From Hypholoma sublateritium FD-334 SS-4 (taxonomy: Eukaryota > Basidiomycota > Agaricomycetes > Agaricales > Strophariaceae): 64,000 bases of DNA. Below the pieces are notes generated by a model. That model made no database searches. It was not told where the DNA came from and saw only the letters and a list, made by a program, of their open reading frames with translations. Positions 1-11,503 of the stretch are shown here, piece by piece. The first letter of the stretch is position 1. Every line of letters begins with the position of its first letter. The translations under genes were made by a program, and so were the position numbers. The stretch is from positions 127,087-191,086 of the forward strand of contig KN817596.1 of assembly GCA_000827495.1 (NCBI GenBank), written 5' to 3'.

Positions 1-84
1 GGAACTACCGTCAGGTAAGCTGCGCCGAGAGTCGATACATCATACATAAACTCACAGGCGACATATTCTTTGAAAAAAAAACAG

Positions 85-1207
85 ATCACTTCGATATTCC
101 CCAAGCATCGTCGGATGGCCTAGGCAATTTCGACATTGAAGACGGTACTCCATCATCAGCTGGACCATCGGAGTGCCCGCACAGCCCCTTGGGAAGTGCG
201 AGCGCATCGGCCCCACCGCTTGCGTACGAAAACTACATGGACGGCATTGTCGAAAGTGGTTATGTGGACCAGCTATTTGTTGATCAGATATGTCATCAAC
301 CAAGTGAGGTTTTGGTACTCGCCATTGAAAGTTAAACTTACCGAACTACAGTGGCTGGATGGAATGCCGCTGCCAACCATTTCTCCGGTGTAGTTACCTT
401 CGAAGACATGGAGCAGCCATCACGGCTTTGGGCGGGGGACAATTGTGAGTTATACATTTGCACGAAGAGCCAGTTGGTTGAGCATAAATTCCTAGGTACT
501 CCCAAGTCAATATCAAGGGAACGACAATTTGACAATCGCGGACCACATGATTTCTTCCGCGAGGGGGAATTCACCAACACAGCAGGATTTGACCCACACA
601 CCGAAGCTGAGTATTCCACAAGCTCCGGTATGGTCACCGCAAGGTACAACACCGAGTGGGACACCATAGGCCAAAGGTAATGCGTGGAAATTTCCTCCTG
701 ACAGAAAAAAACACTGACTTGTGAACGAATGACAGTGAAGGGCCAAGTTCACCGGAGGGAATGGAGGAGATGGCGGTATGGAAGGGGAAACAGAGGGCAG
801 AGGCACCTTCCCCGCCATCACGGCCTCCCTTGGAGGATGCAGGTATGCCAGAACCATTCTACACTTGCAGCGCCGCCGCTAAGTGTTCTGTTTTAGTGGC
901 ACACGTGGAGCCCCCAACTGGGAGCATACGCCGCTGGAAGGAACCTACAGTCGCGTATCCCCGTGTGAGCATGGATTATCCACTGGGGAGCTCGTGCGTA
1001 CTGTTTATTCCAAGGACATTGTCCGTACTGACAACGCGGGTGTTCTGCAGGCGCCACAAGGGTTTGGAGTTCGCGCAACTGTGCGACTGGAGTGTGCTCA
1101 CTGCTAGGCAGCAGTACTTCGGTTGGGGAAATCGGGCTGGGTGGGGGTTGGGGCACAGAAAGTCGACGTACCTGCTGGCAGATGGAAATATTTCTGCGCA
1201 GATGTGA
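85..1207 (+). CDS. Unrecognised multi-exon protein, 5' end missing or unresolved
   Basis: Four exons can be read in one consistent phase: 85-303, 352-676, 736-842 and 897-1207, with GT..AG introns between them and a stop at 1205-1207. Exon 1 follows an acceptor at 81-84, so the real start lies upstream, possibly outside the window. The product is hydrophilic and acidic at the beginning (YENYMDGIVESGYVDQLF), then a compact middle (WNAAANHFSGVVTFEDME, CELYICTKSQLVEHKF), then a proline-rich linker. I do not recognise the family and see no membrane segment or catalytic motif. It abuts a repeat that starts at 1242. In the last exon a second open frame (GTRGAPNWEHTPLEG) looks equally protein-like, so the last exon may be shifted or decayed. 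It may be an element-borne or decaying gene rather than a core gene. Confidence 0.35.
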
Positions 1208-1241
1208 GCAAGGGGGTAACAAAATGCCGCACCGCCACCTG

Positions 1242-1290
1242 GTTAGTTAGTCCGGCCTTGGGCCGGCGAAAAAAATCTTCCGACCCCCCT
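1242..1290. repeat. Direct repeat copy A (GTTAGTTAGTCC element)
   Basis: This copy begins GTTAGTTAGTCC, continues with a GGCC-rich stretch, an A-run and TTCCGACCC. The same succession of blocks recurs in the same orientation at 1935-1984. The two copies bracket the isolated PHD-finger fragment. They could be terminal or solo repeats of a small mobile element, but no transposase or target-site duplication was identified. Confidence 0.5.
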
Positions 1291-1524
1291 ATGATTTCAC
1301 TCAAAATCAATGATTTTTGGTCAAATAGAGTGTCATATTGTCAATACAATTATCTAGAGTACAATAGCATGCTTGGAGTGTCTGTAAGAGACTGTTGTAT
1401 ACCTGCGTAGAGGGTTTGAGGTGTATTAGTAATCACCAATGACAAATCCGATATGAGGCTCCATTAGTACTACAAGTCGCACTGCGGAAGTTGAAGCTTT
1501 GAAGACCTACAGCCCTCCGCGGCA

Positions 1525-1862
1525 TTGATTGCAGCCCCACCGCCGGATGTAGCTGAAGGCGGCTGTGTGAAGCGAAAATGGATCCCTGTGCAGAGGGCAG
1601 TGGATGCACTGAACGGTTGTCTCTGCGGAATTGTTGTCAATCCGAAATGTGAAGGCGCGCTCAAATGCAGGCAAGCAGGTTGTGAAACTCAATGGGTATG
1701 TCACTGCAGCTTATGTTCATTGTGTGTCTGCTCATAGTATTGCATGACAAGTATCATTTACATTGTGTAAACTTCGAGTCTGAACCAAAGAACTGGATGT
1801 GCGAGACGTGCAAGGCATCTAGCAGAGGTCGAGGTGGCAAACACCTCAAACCGCATGCATAG
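1525..1862 (+). pseudogene. Isolated C-terminus with PHD-type zinc finger
   Basis: Two exons, 1525-1695 and 1752-1862, join across a 56-nt GT..AG intron to give a cysteine/histidine pattern typical of a PHD finger. The ligands are CLC, then C-x4-C (CRQAGC), then H-x2-C (HLHC) and C-x2-C (CETC), with the tryptophan (NWMC) expected before the last pair. PHD fingers bind histone tails in chromatin proteins. Here the finger is the extreme C-terminus, followed by a basic SSRGRGGK tail and a stop. No upstream exon with a clear domain was found, and TTG is the only in-frame possible start codon nearby, so I read this as a detached fragment. Similar short PHD-like C-termini are, from memory, repeated in Agaricomycete genomes, often in element-like proteins. 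It lies between two direct repeats. Confidence 0.55.
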
Positions 1863-1934
1863 ATTACTGCATATATAGAAAATGATGTCATATTCCATTT
1901 TGGGAAGCGTGCCTGATGACAAATTGCTTACGTA

Positions 1935-1984
1935 GTTAGTTAGTCCCCCTCAGCCTGGCCGAAAAAATAATTCCGACCCTAGGT
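1935..1984. repeat. Direct repeat copy B (GTTAGTTAGTCC element)
   Basis: Second copy of the element at 1242, same orientation: GTTAGTTAGTCC, GGCC, an A-run and TTCCGACCC. It is followed here by a small palindrome (CCGACCCTAGGTCGG). The copies are about 690 nt apart. Confidence 0.5.
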
Positions 1985-1990
1985 CGGAAC

Positions 1991-3958
1991 TTTTGGGACC
2001 CGCACCCCCTTGGATGTGAGTTTTATCGATGGATGGACGTTCCAATAATAGCTCACGGATATTTTAGATCACATGCCTCCCCGGCTTGGCGCCGACTCGG
2101 AAGTGCGAACTGCGATGCTTTGTTTGAATAGATTTCCGCTAGTTCTCTCTCTAATTTATACCAAGTCGCTATTTTATCTCTCTCTCTCTTTGTAGCATCT
2201 ATTGTTATCTATTCTGTTAATAAAAAATCTACTGGGGCGCGTCGCGCCATCGGCCAGATCGTGGGAAAGCGGCGAGATGCTCGGGAATGATCTCGATTTC
2301 AGCAAGCGCGCGATTGCCCTTGCGATTGGGCTAGGCCAGCGCGCTGTTGCAGACGCCTGATTCTGCTTCGCCGGTGCCCCAGAGGGTTTTTTTTTGTATG
2401 GGTCTTTGGAACCAACATGGAAGGCGACTTAAGTACTGAGTAGACGACAACCCCGTGGGAAGGTACTTAGCGGTCGGTGAATTCCGGTCAGTCCCACTAT
2501 TTTCGTCACAACTCAGTTCCGCTCGCCTTCAACTTGCCTGCAACCACGTCAGTTATTGCTCAATGAGGGCCTGAATTCAATATATGGACTTCAAGAAAAG
2601 CATCTTGGTCCATACAGCATTCTCAAGATTTCACTATTGATAGTCCCGATAATCTGCCAGAAGATGGTACAGTCCAGAACCTCTTCGACCACGCCGTATC
2701 AACTATATCCTGGGTATTGGGCGTATCACAGCAGGTAGTGCGGAATGATTCGGCCTATATGGTACTTCAACCCTATATCCTTCTGCAGCGTCACTCATTC
2801 TTCGCAACAGTTGATCAATCCTATTCTCGCCTTGATAGCCCAAGAACTGGCAGTCGTTGACAAGGCGTCTCTTTATAGGAGGGGTGCGGAGATGCCACCA
2901 GAGATTCCGTTGCTACAAACGAGATTCGATACGGAAGGGAATGTTGGCCAGCTGCTTGTGATATTCGTTACGTCTGGGCCCATCTTTTGCTTGCACTGGC
3001 TTCCCGTCGTCTCGTAAATACTGGCCCGACCTCGTCGTTCACCTACGTCTGTCCGCGAAGGACTAGACATTCCATGTTATATCAGCTTCTGTGAGTTTCT
3101 CCCTGATTACTAGGAATTCCTTTTTTATCATCCAACAGCTCCAGAAGAGATCCTTAATGCCGCTCGCAAACGCAGTTCACAAATCCGCATGCGCTCATAA
3201 TTCGACTCTCCTTAAGGCCTGATCTCGTGTACGGTGGACGATCAAAGGACGACCACTAGAACTGACCGCTCCACCTAAGTATCGACATCTATCATCCCGT
3301 TTTCGCAACTTTCCGAAGAAACATGGTGCAGTCTACCGAATATTTCAAATTTAGCGCCGCAGAGTTAGAGTCGGTCCACATGCTCATCGTGAAATTCTTG
3401 ACATTATACGACGACAAATATGGGTGGGGAACACAGCTATATTGCTCCTCTTCACAGGCTTGTTTACGCGCTGTATTTGCTGACCGCTGCATCTCTCAGA
3501 ATCTCAAAGACTATCTTTATATGGGAGGAAGTTCCTTCATCGTCCCTCGAGTCTGCGAACTCGCCCAGGTATTTCGGGTTTTCAAGGGATGCATCGCAGA
3601 CCTCGACGGGCGATTACTACTATTCGGAGCTCGCCCCATGCATACGTCCCAATTCTCGGATCCTGCCGCCATCGACAATCAGTAACGCGCTCTTCTAACG
3701 CGCTCTTCCAAACTCCCTTGAACGCGTCGACCTTGGCTTTCACCTAATCTCAAGAAAGTTTGCTCGTGCTCCCGCCGGCCATGGCGTAGAGCTCGAGTAC
3801 ACCGAATGTCTTCAGCCAGAGTGGCTCGAGAAGGCTCATGACTTTTGCGCGATCCTCCGATGGTCATGCGACCTTCGTAAAAATTTCCCCAGCATGCTGT
3901 CAGAAGGCGCACGACCTCCTCCCAGAAGAATTCGCTCGCACCGCTTAGCTTTGCGAAT
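1991..3958. other. Gene-poor, decayed region
   Basis: No intact gene is supported. It contains a pyrimidine-rich tract (about 2147-2210, CT repeats), a short GC-rich block (2232-2390) and several short open frames. Around 2680-3010 protein-like stretches occur in two frames (for example ISWVLGVSQQVVRNDSAYMV and WAHLLLALASRRL) but they are not in a joinable phase. From about 3320 to 3960 fragments in shifting frames probably belong to the kinase-like pseudogene that follows. Confidence 0.4.
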
Positions 3959-4306
3959 ATGCGGAGACTGGGCATGGACTTCATCTTTAGCCATCGCATC
4001 GGTGCGACACGGCTTTCGGACGACGAGTCTAAGGTTGATGCCTTGCGGGACGTCCTCGAGATACTCCATGAAAATTGACTTGGTCTACGGGATCTTACAG
4101 GTCCAAACGTCAGCCTATTCCTCGACGGTAAGCCCGCCATGCTTGTCGATTTTGATTGGGAAAGCAGAGCATGAGAAGCGACCTATCCATCTGATAGCAA
4201 TCTGGATGCAGGCATTGCGTGGAATCCAGAGGTCTGCTGTGGTGAGCTGATCCATCGGGAACACGATGTATTTACGCTCGACCAGTTAGAACGAGGCGGT
4301 GGCTAA
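3959..4306 (+). pseudogene. Broken C-terminus of a fungal kinase-like (APH/FunK1-type) protein
   Basis: One reading frame (codons at position 3959 + 3n) reads MRRLGMDFIFSHRIG..., then VLEILHEN, GPNVSLFLDGKPAMLVDFDW, and finally WNPEVCCGELIHREHDVF before the stop at 4304-4306. This is the C-terminal layout of Agaricomycete protein-kinase-like proteins: a catalytic-loop-like GDLxxPN, a DFDW equivalent of the kinase DFG, and a final KEHD-type motif. Three lesions are visible. Around 4075-4091 a +1 and a -1 shift flank the segment that should read HENDLVYGDL. A TGA at 4172-4174 interrupts the frame between ESRA and EATYPSDSN. A further frame change lies near 3945, upstream of which fragments are scattered. 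No function is expected. The family name is from recollection of the motif order, not a search. Confidence 0.65.
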
Positions 4307-4855
4307 TGGGTAGCGCATAGCCTAGTTCGTGTACCAGTTTCTATTTCGAATCATTGACCATCAGTTTGGGCGGTGGGGACGAGGCTGGGGATGGGGACGG
4401 GTTCGCGGAGGCGACCGACGGGCTGGACAGAGAGTTTGGGTGAGTATAGTGGGGACTGGAGGACGAGACGAATAAGCGGGGCTAAGCTTTAGCGACGCGC
4501 AGTCGGTTTGAGGCGACTGAAGGAGCATTCTATTCTTTGACTGTGGCCCCGCCCGCCCCCACTGGAAATTCAGGTATCCGAGTTTTTGCGTATATCCTCG
4601 TACTTAAGGGGTCTGTTAGGGTCTGTTCTCTGTTTTCATTCGGCGCAGAAGTACATGCATTGGCTGGACTTGTAATCGCACTCAGGCTATTGATAGGTTG
4701 GTACTTTACTTTTATGTACACGATAGTTGGTGTGCCGTTGCTGTGCAGAATTCGTAATACTCGGAGCAATAGTCAGCCGCCGGGCCGTGTCTCATTGCGG
4801 GCGCCGAGCTGTTTTTGTCATGGTCCTTTGCTGGCATCCACCACCGCCAGCGACC
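4307..4855. other. Intergenic region upstream of IML2
   Basis: No coding signal I can support. The stretch holds a G-rich block (4370-4470) and the presumed promoter and 5' leader of the downstream gene. Open frames here are uninterrupted only by chance. Confidence 0.4.
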
Positions 4856-7750
4856 ATGTCCGCGAATATCCCCCAGCAGCAGCACCCCAATGCCCAGCTC
4901 CTGCTCAGCGCGACCAAGGGCTTCGACTACCTCTTTTCGAACGACATCGTCACCGCGCGGGAGCATTTCAAGAAGCACGACGACCCGTTCCACATGATGG
5001 GCCTCGGCGTGTGCGCGTTCCTGGAGGCCGCGCTGGGCATGGAGGTGCGTGACATCTGCTCGCTATGTGGTCGGTTGCTTACCTGCGCTCATTTAGTCGG
5101 GTCTTATGGCAGAGGCGACGCGCTGCCTCGCGATATCGGAGGCGGGCGCGCGACAGCAGACGCGCGGGGCGAAGTCCGACATGGCGTACCGCGGGCGCTT
5201 CACCCACGGGCTAGAGTGGGAGATACTCAACGCAGACGCGGTTGTCCTGCTCGGCCTCACGCACGCGCTCAGGCATGGATGAACCTTGCCGCACTGTCTA
5301 CGCAGCTGACCGTCCCGCAGTGAATCGTACATGGGGTATCTGCAGTGCATGTACGCTTGACCCGTTCGCTCCGGATGATAGCTCATGCTGACGAACACGT
5401 CGCAGGTACTCGCTAAACAGCGCGCATTCCAAATTCACAAAGTGCGTATGTTGCGCTTAGCTCCCTGCGGTGCGCATAGCTGACGCCTCGCAGGTTGTAT
5501 AAGACCGTGTTTCCGCAGGGCCTGCCCCCCACGCCCGGTGCTGGCGCTGGCGCCACGCTCACCGTCCCTACCTCCACATCGCGCCCCCAGGGCCTGCGGC
5601 ACAAGCAATCCGACATCTCCCTCGCTTCCGCGTCCTCGGTGTCCTCGCTCGCCAGCGCGGCAACTATCGCCTCGCCCGCGGCCGTCGCGCCGGCTGCGAA
5701 GGTAAACGGCTTCTTCACGCGCTGGGTCGGCACCGCCTCGACGCCCGCACTGCCGGCGGAGGATCTCGCGCCAGACGGCCCGGTAGAGGACCTCATCGTG
5801 GCGGGCACGGCGTTCGGCTTCGGGCTGTTCAACCTTGTTTTCTCGCTCCTGCCGAAGAAGGTCCAGTACGTCGCAGTTTTTCCGCTCAGAATTTTTGTGT
5901 GCTGACGCCGGAGGAAGGGGTCTTGTGGGCTTCCTCGGATTTAAGCACGACAGGAAGCTTGCACTCCAGGCGCTCGCGCTGGCCGCGACGAAGACGGACG
6001 TGCACGGCACCTTTGCGGGGTACGTGGGTTGTGTATGCTGCGAGCGTGCTATGCTGTACTGATTGGCACATACGCAAATGCGCAGCCTTGTTCTGATGAC
6101 ATACCACGGCGGTGTCCTTCTCCTTTCGGGATACCAGGCGAACGAGGAGAAGATTCTAATCGAATATCAGATTATCGTGGATCAGTGCGTTTTGGGTCTT
6201 GCGACGTTGATTTTGGCGACTGAATGTCTTTCAGGATAGCATCGCGGTACCCCACTGGCGCGCTATGGATATTGAACCGAGTGAGTGCGGGACGTCTGGC
6301 TCTTCTGACAAGGCACTGATGAAGCTCGTTAGGCAAAGATCATGCGCATGTCGTACAAGGCAGATATCGCTATCGACATCCTGAACGAGGGACTGCACAA
6401 TAACAAAGGTCATTCGTTTGCGCAAGCTGATATGTTGGTGCGTCTTGGCCAGTTTCCTTTCAGGCTGGTCCTGACCATGACTTCAGCTCGTCTTCGAATT
6501 GGCGTGGACGTTACTCAGTCAGATGCGCTACCAAGAGGCCGCCGATGCATTCATGAGAATCACGGAATTAAACTCATGGTTCGTCTGACATGGGCCTTGG
6601 TGTTTTAGGTATTGATATAAATGATTCTGTAGGAGTCATGGAACATATTACTTTATTACTGCTGGTGGGTCACTTACGGTGGAAAAGGCAGGCGGTATAC
6701 TGATATATTTCCTCGCTCAGGATGTTATTTCTCCCTCGGTGATATGGAGAAGGCTCAGAGTTTGCTTGATGCTATTCCCAATTTAATTGATAAGAAGAAA
6801 ATTAGCGGAAAGGACCTGCCAACGGAAGTTTTCATCAAAAAGAAACGTACGTCTTCAGAATTCGTTCGCAGTGCGAGACTAATATGATCCTGTAGTTATA
6901 TTTTATAAGGAAAAGCACCTGCGGAGAACGGGGAGCGAGGATAACTTTATACAGTCAATTAAGATCAGCCCTGCTGAAGGTGCGAATATCGTCGTTCTTG
7001 AATTGGAGAGGGATACTGATTATCTCACTAAATGATGAATAGAAATTGGAATCTGTGAGTATCCCTTATCTCAAATCCCAGATCCCGACACTGATACACT
7101 AATTGACAGTTTGGAACAATCACGCGCGCGTCTCCCCTGCCATCGCTCAAACGCACATCGACATCCTCACTACGCTCACCCCGCCAGTCTCTATTTCCAC
7201 TGCCAACATCGCCTCCTCCCTCTCGCGCATACCACCCTCACCGCGCACCCCCAAGTCCCCCGCCGTCCCCATGCTCCCCACGGACGACCTCGACACGCCC
7301 GACGAGCACGCCGTCCGCGCTCTTCTCCTCGGGATCCACTACCGCACAATCAAGGCGTTCGCGCCTGCGCGCGGCTTCCTCGAGGAGGCGGTTGGCTCAG
7401 GTAGCGCGGTGCGCGTGAGCACGTGGGTTGCGGGGGTAGCGGCATTTGAGCTTGCCGTTCTTGATCTCAAGGAGGCGGCGGAGGGCGATCGCGTGCGCGC
7501 CGCGGAGGTGAGCGACGTCTCCGCCACACCGCGGCCACAGCAAAATGGGTTTGGAAGCGGGGCGCAGGACCCCGCGGCGCGCCGGAGGATATGGGCGGAC
7601 GCGATGGCGAGCGCGAGCGCACGGCTGGACACGGCGCTGGGGCTCGCGACGAGCTCGGTGGACCTGTCGTCACGGCTTGACAGTCGCATTGCGATGCTGC
7701 GGGACGAGATCGCGACGAAGGGGGAGATGCTCAAGCTTTCGACACCGTGA
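4856..7750 (+). CDS. IML2: IML2/TTC39-family TPR protein
   Basis: The protein matches the Iml2/TTC39 family of outer-mitochondrial-membrane-associated tetratricopeptide proteins; yeast Iml2 is linked to clearance of inclusion bodies on lipid droplets. The start at 4856 begins [20 protein letters not shown] and leads into the family N-terminus ([35 protein letters not shown]). Further exons give [30 protein letters not shown] text ([20 protein letters not shown]), [36 protein letters not shown] segments, TPR-like [20 protein letters not shown] and a C-terminal helix ending EMLKLSTP. There are at least a dozen short introns. Intron 2 (from about 5273) has a GC donor and joins THAL to [12 protein letters not shown]; the next intron uses GTACGC. 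Third positions are GC-rich. A serine/alanine-rich low-complexity insert sits near 5570-5700. The order and spacing of the blocks support an intact gene. Confidence 0.85.
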
Positions 7751-8324
7751 GATGGGAGCCAGGGGGTTGGCGCTAAGTGAGCACTTTTTTTGGACGTTAT
7801 TGTGCTGTGATTCAGGGCGCCAATGGCGAAATTTGCGCATGCGCTTTCGTGGTAATTTTAATCGTATTGCTGTTGTAGATAGGTAGAGGCGGTTCGCACC
7901 TAGGAAACAGTGGACGACGGTAGCACCGCTAGTATACATCACTCATTTATAGAAGTGCTTAGTATGGCGAGATATGGGCGGTCGACTATTTTCTTGTACA
8001 TTAAGTGCAGTGTTCTTGGGCTTCAAACTTAGACTACATAGCTCTAACGTTGCGTGGGTGCCACTGGGTGGTAGCATTTTCTCATGCGATCCCCGGGCCG
8101 GCAGCGTGATTACTTACCCGGCGGGTGCAACGCATTTGAACTTGTATATGGGCACACTTCGCACATCGCGCATCGTTGTTCTTCCCAGTGGCCACAAAAC
8201 AATCACGGACATATGTGGGAAACGTTAAAATTCATTCAAATATGCTATGGTACGTAAAAGCAGAAAATAATCGTAAAACATTAACGCGGACTGCATACGA
8301 AGCTGGTATCGAACCCAAAGCGAA
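7751..8324. other. Convergent intergenic region
   Basis: Shared 3' region between IML2 (plus strand) and the amino-acid transporter (minus strand). No open frame with protein-like composition and no RNA gene were seen. It should hold both terminators. Confidence 0.5.
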
Positions 8325-10826
8325 TCAACCGACGGGCGATTTGCACCCGAACGATGTCGCGGAGCCAGACATAGCGAAGGTCGCCTTGATCTGCTCACCT
8401 GCACCCCAGATCCCCAGGCCGGCCATGGCCAGCCCACCGAGCCCGATGACGAGGTTGAATACCTTGAACCAGAAGCGGCCGCCGAAGATACCCTATGGAA
8501 GGAACGTAAGCACCGCGTCCAGCGGCTACATGCAAAATACTGGGATACGCACTCTCATCCAGCGCGAGCGATCCTTCCACGTGTCGACGCGGCCGCTAGC
8601 GCCGCTGCCCGGCGTGAACTTCTTGTCCGCGACCATGGCGTCGGTGATCACGTCGTACCCAACGCGCAGGAGCGGGGGGAAGCTGTATGTAAACTGCATG
8701 ATCGCGACGGCAGCGATGAGCCCCGTGATTGACTGAATCTGAGGGATTGCGGCGCCGACGATGAAGGCTGCGGGTGGGGCCAGTGCGGGGTTAGTGGGCG
8801 AGAAGATATAAGAGATTTATTTTACTGACCGAGCGACCAGTAAATGAAGACGAGGACTGAGGTGGGAGGTATTGGTCAATCGTCCGCGAATCATGGAACT
8901 GCGCACGTACATATCCAGATAACATGGCCTTTGTGGGTCATCAGACGGGGGCCGTTAAACCAGTTCTCGACAATGTTGATATAGACAACCTCTGAGCGTA
9001 GGCATCAGTTAAAATTGGTCGAAGTTTATAGTGAACAATGCGCACTGATGCCGATGTTCCCGTACAATCCGGCAGCGATGATCCCAGTAATGAGGGAAAG
9101 GACGTTGCCCACCGTCTGCCAACTGTACTTGCTAACACCTTGGAATGCAAGCGGGAGCGTGAACTGGCCTTGGAACGCCTGAAGAAATGAAATCGTAAAC
9201 GTGTTGAAAGATCTGAGAATTTGTTGGACTTACATAGACGAAGCAGCCGTATAGCAGATATGCAACGAATATTAGAGTCTGCGCCATTGCCTGGAAACGT
9301 TCTATTAGCCTTATTTTTACTCTTCGCGTATTGCGCGAGCACTGACCATTCCCTTCCAGAAGTCCATAGGGCGTCTCATCTCAGCCATCTGGTGATGCCG
9401 ATGTTCAATGACCAGGAATTGTTAATCAACCATTGGACCCACCATTTCCGGGAAGATCATAGCTCCTCCGTATGCGAAAACCTAATGAAAGGTCAAAAAT
9501 CGAGCAAACCGAAATAGAGTGGCGAACTACCATCTGCATGATACCATTGACCTTGAATAGATATCTGATCAGTCCCATGACCTTACATTTTGAACTCAAA
9601 GCTAAGAAGTAGAATCACCTTTGAGAAAAGCGGAAGGTGGGTGAACTTCTGCGTAACAACCGGACCGGGCATTACACCCAAGGATTGTTGAGCAGCAGCA
9701 AAGTTCGGAGGGCTGTGCGCTACGAAACCCATCGAGATAAATATGATGAGAAGGTTGATCCTGATAGCGAGCATCAATCGAACTGCAGTTCTTTAGAAGA
9801 AGGGTCATGCCTCTTACCAAACTGCACTATTCGCGAGCCATCCGTAACTCTGGAATTTATGTATCAATGGGCGTTCAGCAAGGACGGAAACGGAAACAGC
9901 ACCTTCAGTGTGCGGATTTGTCCGATCGCAAAGCCAACACCTGCCCAGATAACGATGCAAACGATAAAGCATAACTAATTCAAAAGGAGTCAGATGCCTG
10001 GTTATATATTCTCTTCTCTGAACTCTAACCTTGAATTTGGTAATCTGAGAGAGAGCTTGTCCATTGCCAAGGCAAATTGTGCCGACCTGATATACATTTC
10101 GTTTGTTAATGCAAAGGCAAAAACAGGTTGAAACATTTCTTACGTTTACAATGAGCTGGATACTCTGCAGTACGTTGACAACATGTCGGGCAGCACGGCC
10201 ATAGATGCGCTCCGCAAGGTCGCCGTACGACCTCACTGGGTGACGAGGAGAGTCCAAGCGGACAAATAATCTCCACAAAATCAGACCGGTATACAGCGCC
10301 ATGACGCCCACTGTAAAGCCACAATCTGTTAGTATGCGTCACCATCAAATTGTACTTGCTGGACTCACTGACGAAATAAAGGACGACCCCTGCGATGAAT
10401 CTAGGCTAAGTGTCACAGCCGCAAGAGAGCTATTTTTAAATCCTCACCTGGTACCCATCCCACACTAGCAATGGCGAATGGCGCGTTGAATGGCCCCAAG
10501 ATGTCGGTCGTGATGAGATAGAATACAGACGCCCACGAAGAGAGTCGCAACGCTCTTGATGCATTAGACCGCTCTTCCTCGCTTGGTGTCATTGGGTGTT
10601 CCTTTAGGTCGCGAACATCGACGTTGACGTTAGGCCCTTTCTCCGATGAGAGTGAGTGGAACCAGTTCATCTTTTCTGGAGCCTCGATCCCCCCATCTTC
10701 TTCCAGTCTCTGGACCGCAGCAAAATGCAGGTAGTCCTCGAAGACGGTCTCTGCTGAGGATTGAGAGGAGGCATCGTCGGAACCATGAATAGACGCCTTC
10801 TCATTCACATGAATGGGCTCTGTCAT
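8325..10826 (-). CDS. AAAP-family amino-acid transporter
   Basis: A multi-exon membrane transporter of the amino acid/auxin permease family (Aa_trans), resembling the neutral amino-acid permease group that includes Neurospora Mtr. The ATG at 10826 starts MTEPIHVNEKASIHGSD, followed by a hydrophilic cytosolic N-terminus of about 90 residues. TM1 opens with SWASVFYLITTDILGPFNAP. Later exons give GDLAERIYGRAARHVVNVLQ, SIQLIVNV, GWLANSAVW, LLIIFISMGFVAHSPPNF, MRRPMDFWKGMAMAQT, SLITGIIAAGLYGNIG and a final helix GLAMAGLGIWGAG. The stop is at 8325-8327 after SATSFGCKSPVG. About eleven hydrophobic segments can be counted across the exons, as expected. An in-frame TTG 51 nt upstream is not preferred over the ATG. 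A transporter of neutral or aromatic amino acids at the plasma membrane is the likely role; the substrate is inferred only from family. Confidence 0.85.
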
Positions 10827-11503
10827 CGCCGTGTTTGCAATGTTCGACGCCGTGGCTGGTTGCAACTTGTGGAGCAAGAGGGGTCGTATCTAAATTTTAC
10901 CTTGCTTGCCTTTTATCGGTGGGAAGCTGTGAGAATACGGAGCCCAACAGGAGGCATGTGGAATGTCCTTAAAAATAGGCATGCAGAGGAGTGGCACATA
11001 TACCTAAAACGTAACGTAAAGCCGTGCCACAGCCAGATAACGCCCGGCTCAAGCTCGCGAGACCGAAATTCGAATACGCCTATTGATACGAGATCAATAT
11101 GGCTTCAGGAATGTGTTTGGATCTTCATTGGGTGATATGACACTTAAATTTCTGCCAAGATCTCTCTAATACCTCTACGTAAGGCTAAGCTTCTATTGCG
11201 TCTATCGACAAACATGAAGTTTGAGCAGAACGGTCTTCCACTGTTGAAGTGTTATTTATAGTTCGTTCTAGATCATATCTATAAATAGAGACTACTCCAG
11301 TTGAAAGTCATCATAAACATGCAAGCGTGGCACTGATGGTGTCAAGTGGCCATATGGTGCATGCAATACAGTCTAATAATATGGACGAACCTATCAAAGC
11401 TATGTATATACCTTCATCTTACTTGGAAACCTTGACATTTCGTGAAAATGTAGTCTATTGATACTAGTATCGATTAGTATACGCCGTATGGTTGTAGGAC
11501 AGG
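10827..11503. other. Intergenic region
   Basis: Promoter side of the amino-acid transporter and 3' side of the F-box gene. AT-rich, with no supported gene or RNA. Confidence 0.4.

Noticed and set aside
8295..8320. Minus-strand GGGTTCGATACC resembling a tRNA T-arm
   Set aside because: No matching anticodon arm or acceptor stem around it, and it lies just 3' of the transporter stop.
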